This document shows positions 61,267 to 64,000 of a stretch of 64,000 bases of DNA, piece by piece. The translations under genes and the position numbers were made by a program. Below the pieces are notes generated by a model. That model was not told the DNA's origin, made no database searches, and saw only the letters and a list, made by a program, of their open reading frames with translations. Numbering within the stretch: position 1 is the stretch's first letter; each line of letters opens with the position of its first letter. The stretch is from Candida dubliniensis CD36 (taxonomy: Eukaryota > Ascomycota > Pichiomycetes > Serinales > Debaryomycetaceae): positions 868,001 to 932,000 of the forward strand of contig NC_012860.1 in assembly GCF_000026945.1 (NCBI RefSeq). The letters run 5' to 3'.

Positions 61267-62364
61267 TTATGCAAGAGTAGATGATCTCGATCTTGACCTT
61301 GAAGAATTAGTTTGATTTTTGGGAATATCTTTCAGTCCCTTTTCTAATATATCCAATTCGATTTCTGACGATATCGACACCAAATCATTTACAACATCAT
61401 CAATCAGTGGGTTTTTTCTATGTAAAATACCACCATCATTCAAATTTTTACTTGTTGTGAAATATTTGAATTGTAAATATTGGAATGCAATATAAATATC
61501 CAAACTCATTTGAAATAATCCAGCCACAATGAAAATAATCAGGATATTATCAGTACCAAACAACAAATATGAAATTTTGGTACAATCTCCACCTAACCAA
61601 CTCAACAATAAGATCACTTTAAAATTTTTCACCAGTTGTAATCGATTCAATAATAATATTTGTGGTAATGGCAATAAACTTTCAATAAATAATCCTAATA
61701 CCCCAATAATATTACTGTACGTGACATTTTCGTGGAAAATCAATGTAGTGATTCCGAAAACCGTAGAAAACCCTATAACAAACCACCAATAATTAGCTTC
61801 TAATTTCCATTGCCAAAACGATAATGGCCGACGATAATAAACATCGAAAAATCTTAACCCATAATTGAAGTAAGCAACAAAATAACCAGAAACATATTTT
61901 ATAATATCAAATGTCAATTTTCCTAAAGAACTAAACCAATCACCCAGCCAATACAGTTGATGCTCAAGAGTAGCACTACTTAATCTTCTCGGTACTCTCA
62001 TATTCAATTCATTTTCAAGTAATGGCATTGGTGTTAATAATTCTGGATCATAATTATTTGGACGATAATATAAACTGACTTTTAATAATAATGTTTGAAT
62101 CAAAATCATAATTATTGATTGACGTAGTAGAGTTGGTTCATAAGGAGAACAAAAATAATAATATATCCGTAAAATCGATGCCATGAACATGGTACAACAT
62201 ATATCAATAGAAAACCCCATTGATGTTTGTCGCTTATGAATACTATAACATGTGGATCCATAAGAAAACAAGGGAGTGAATGTCATGAAAAGATTGACAC
62301 ATGCTTGTAAATCAGGAAGATAGGCTAAATATGGTCGATAATCTTCAGGTAAGAATTTTAACAT
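61267..62364 (-). CDS. ANY1: PQ-loop membrane protein, Any1/Cfs1-like (YMR010W)
   Basis: A 365-residue polytopic protein with two PQ-loop regions. The first (LFSYGSTCYSIHKRQTSMGFSIDI) lacks the Pro-Gln itself; the second (LLPLPQILLLNRLQLVKNFK) has it. About seven hydrophobic segments follow the pattern of yeast YMR010W (Any1/Cfs1), an endosome/TGN protein that opposes the phospholipid flippase Neo1. The C-terminal tail has an Arg-Ser repeat (SSRSRSRSS). The assignment is from overall architecture and the conserved loop, not from a full alignment. Confidence 0.75.
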   Translation of the reverse strand: MLKFLPEDYRPYLAYLPDLQACVNLFMTFTPLFSYGSTCYSIHKRQTSMGFSIDICCTMFMASILRIYYYFCSPYEPTLLRQSIIMILIQTLLLKVSLYYRPNNYDPELLTPMPLLENELNMRVPRRLSSATLEHQLYWLGDWFSSLGKLTFDIIKYVSGYFVAYFNYGLRFFDVYYRRPLSFWQWKLEANYWWFVIGFSTVFGITTLIFHENVTYSNIIGVLGLFIESLLPLPQILLLNRLQLVKNFKVILLLSWLGGDCTKISYLLFGTDNILIIFIVAGLFQMSLDIYIAFQYLQFKYFTTSKNLNDGGILHRKNPLIDDVVNDLVSISSEIELDILEKGLKDIPKNQTNSSRSRSRSSTLA

Positions 62365-62837
62365 AATGAAGGTGTATCTGTGAATTATTATATGAACATT
62401 TATGGTGCCCAGTTTTATAGGAATCGGATTTATTGTACCCTGTTGTCTTTTTGTTTATTTAGTATTTTACTTTCAAATGTGTAAAACCTAATTTTGTTTT
62501 TTTTTTATTTTTTTTCTTCCTTCCTTACCGCAATTATTGATAATGATGGTTTGTCAATTTCCTTCCTTCTATTTTGCTTCGTTAAGATCGTTTGATCGTT
62601 AAGGTTTATTTTATCAAGAACAAAACTGACCAAGCTAAAAAAAAAAAAAATTATTGTGGACGATTTGACAAAAACAAGAACAAAAGATCTAAGATCCCAA
62701 ATCCATTCTACAGTTCAATCAATCTCACACAAATTATTACATTATCATACACAAACTATATACAATACAATACAATAACTTTCAACTTAATCTCTGGCAC
62801 CAACTTTTTTTTTTTTTTTTTTCTTTTTTTTGTTAGT
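62365..62837. other. Intergenic: ANY1-like promoter / UIM gene 3' flank
   Basis: 473 bp with poly(A) near 62637-62650 and poly(T) near 62806-62830. No gene. Confidence 0.6.
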
Positions 62838-64000
62838 TTAATAAGCAGTCATAAACGATGAAGCAGAGGAATGACTTTGATGAGGTTGTAAATATTTAAA
62901 ATGAGGCGGTGACAATCTTCTATGATTATTTGATTGATTCTCTTGCAGGTCGTGCAATCTCCAACTATGGATTGCTTCATCAACATCAATAAACTCATCC
63001 CCATTTTCTTCTTGTTCATTCTCATTCTCATTCACAGTATTATTGGCAAGCATGGATGTTTCAATTAATCCATTCATAGCGGCTCTACTTGCTCTTGATT
63101 GGTTATACCTAAACCCTCTAAGTAAGTCCCGTTGTGAACTCAGTCCTTCTTGTGTTTGCAGTGGTTCCTCATGTAATGGTACTTCACTGGCATCAACAAA
63201 TCGTCCATGATTCAAATCAACATCTGGTGATTGGACAATTTGTTCAATGACTCGATTAGTACTTGATTTTTGGTATCGAAACCCTCGAAACATTTCTCGT
63301 TGATTTTCTTCTTCTAATGATATGGCAAGTGCTCGTTGTAATTCATTTTCATAATCTTCCTGTTGTTGTCTCTGTTGTTCTTGGTGTTGACGTTGATCAC
63401 TTACTTCCATTTCATTCATCAATAAACTTGGTAAAACATTATAAAATTCACCATCATCAACTTTATTAATATCCCATAAATTAACATCTTCAGGAACAAT
63501 CTGTAATTTAATCAATTTCCGAATTATTTTATGTAAATTTGTTGAATTCTTGACTAATCGTTTATTTATTCTTAACACTGGTATCGAATATCGAGGGTCA
63601 AAAGATATCAAATCAACTCTCTTATGTAAATTCTCTCGATAAGGTGGAGAATGACCCCACTGTTCATTATTCATGTCATGACCGTTGTTGTAGTGTTGGT
63701 GGTGATGGTGATGATTACTATCATCAGTGGAATACTCATCCAAAGGTGGTGGGTCTATCAAATCAATTGGAAACATTGAGGCATCTATTCTACTGTTTAA
63801 TCTATCTATTATAGCATTTCTTGTTTGTTGTAATCTAGATTGTGATTGTGATTGCTGTTGCGATATTGGAGTTGCTAAGGTTGTTGTTTCCTCCTGTATG
63901 GATACATCTGTTGGTTGACGTGACTGTGACTGCCTTCCAACTTGATTTGGTATTATCAGTTCGGCGACATTAAAGTCCGGAGTGGGAATATTGTAGTTGC
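62838..64000 (-). CDS. UIM-containing protein, 5' end beyond the window
   Basis: The frame is open from its stop at 62838 to the right edge (over 386 codons), so the ATG at 63776 is probably internal. DYENELQRALAISLEEE fits the ubiquitin-interacting motif (acidic, then AL..SL.E). Two related segments, MFRGFRYQKSS and LLRGFRYNQSR, form a short internal repeat; the first directly follows the UIM. The protein is otherwise rich in Gln, Asn, His and Ser and ends SSASSFMTAY. A role in ubiquitin handling is suggested (for example as in the UIM tail of the F-box protein Ufo1), but the missing N-terminus holds the domain that would decide. Confidence 0.7.
   Translation of the reverse strand, partial: NYNIPTPDFNVAELIIPNQVGRQSQSRQPTDVSIQEETTTLATPISQQQSQSQSRLQQTRNAIIDRLNSRIDASMFPIDLIDPPPLDEYSTDDSNHHHHHQHYNNGHDMNNEQWGHSPPYRENLHKRVDLISFDPRYSIPVLRINKRLVKNSTNLHKIIRKLIKLQIVPEDVNLWDINKVDDGEFYNVLPSLLMNEMEVSDQRQHQEQQRQQQEDYENELQRALAISLEEENQREMFRGFRYQKSSTNRVIEQIVQSPDVDLNHGRFVDASEVPLHEEPLQTQEGLSSQRDLLRGFRYNQSRASRAAMNGLIETSMLANNTVNENENEQEENGDEFIDVDEAIHSWRLHDLQENQSNNHRRLSPPHFKYLQPHQSHSSASSFMTAY

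Overview
The window looks like nuclear DNA of a yeast of the Candida albicans / C. dubliniensis group (CUG clade). Supporting evidence: AT-rich sequence; few, short introns with TACTAAC branch points; CTG codons that fall where Ser/Thr/Ala is expected (MAD2 codon 152, GPM2 codon 156); and a gene order (CSH1-like, MSD1, NOP9, MF-alpha ... ERB1, IFD6, HTA1/HTB1, CDC3, RPN13, H4/H3, ACS2, SSA2, GPM2, RPN4) that I remember from C. albicans chromosome 1. The alpha-pheromone peptides differ from the C. albicans 13-mer, which favours a close relative such as C. dubliniensis. That species call is inference.

Layout. 1-2.26 kb: decayed 5' part of a Ty1/copia retrotransposon on the minus strand (frameshifted gag, two in-frame UAGs, protease). 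2.3-7.3 kb: three tandem aldo-keto reductase (AKR) genes of the CSH1/IFD family; a fourth copy (IFD6-like) lies at 28.6 kb. 8-17 kb: MSD1, NOP9, the alpha-pheromone precursor and a DUF4246 protein. 17-31.5 kb: a compact block with close convergent and divergent pairs: BET4, MAD2, CTK2, POR1, LOA1, IST3, ERB1, IFD6, a Nudix hydrolase and a macro-domain protein. 31.8-33.4 kb: divergent H2A/H2B. 33.7-41.8 kb: a short BST1-like lipase, a POM33/TMEM33-type membrane protein with an in-frame UGA, septin CDC3, a CinA-domain protein and RPN13. 42-43.7 kb: divergent H4/H3. 44-64 kb: DUF3445 protein, GPI18, ACS2, SSA2, DUF3605 protein, GPM2, RPN4, an ANY1-like PQ-loop protein and the 3' part of a UIM protein that runs off the right edge.

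Connections. RPN4 (proteasome transcription factor) and RPN13 (proteasome ubiquitin receptor) are both here, and the RPN13 promoter carries a candidate Rpn4 site. ERB1 has a PAC box typical of ribosome-biogenesis genes. Three of the four AKR genes share a 15-bp element about 170-220 bp upstream of the ATG in the same orientation. Both histone intergenic regions contain a 10-bp GC-only palindrome about 390 bp before the H2B and H3 start codons. I found no tRNA, rRNA or CRISPR array.
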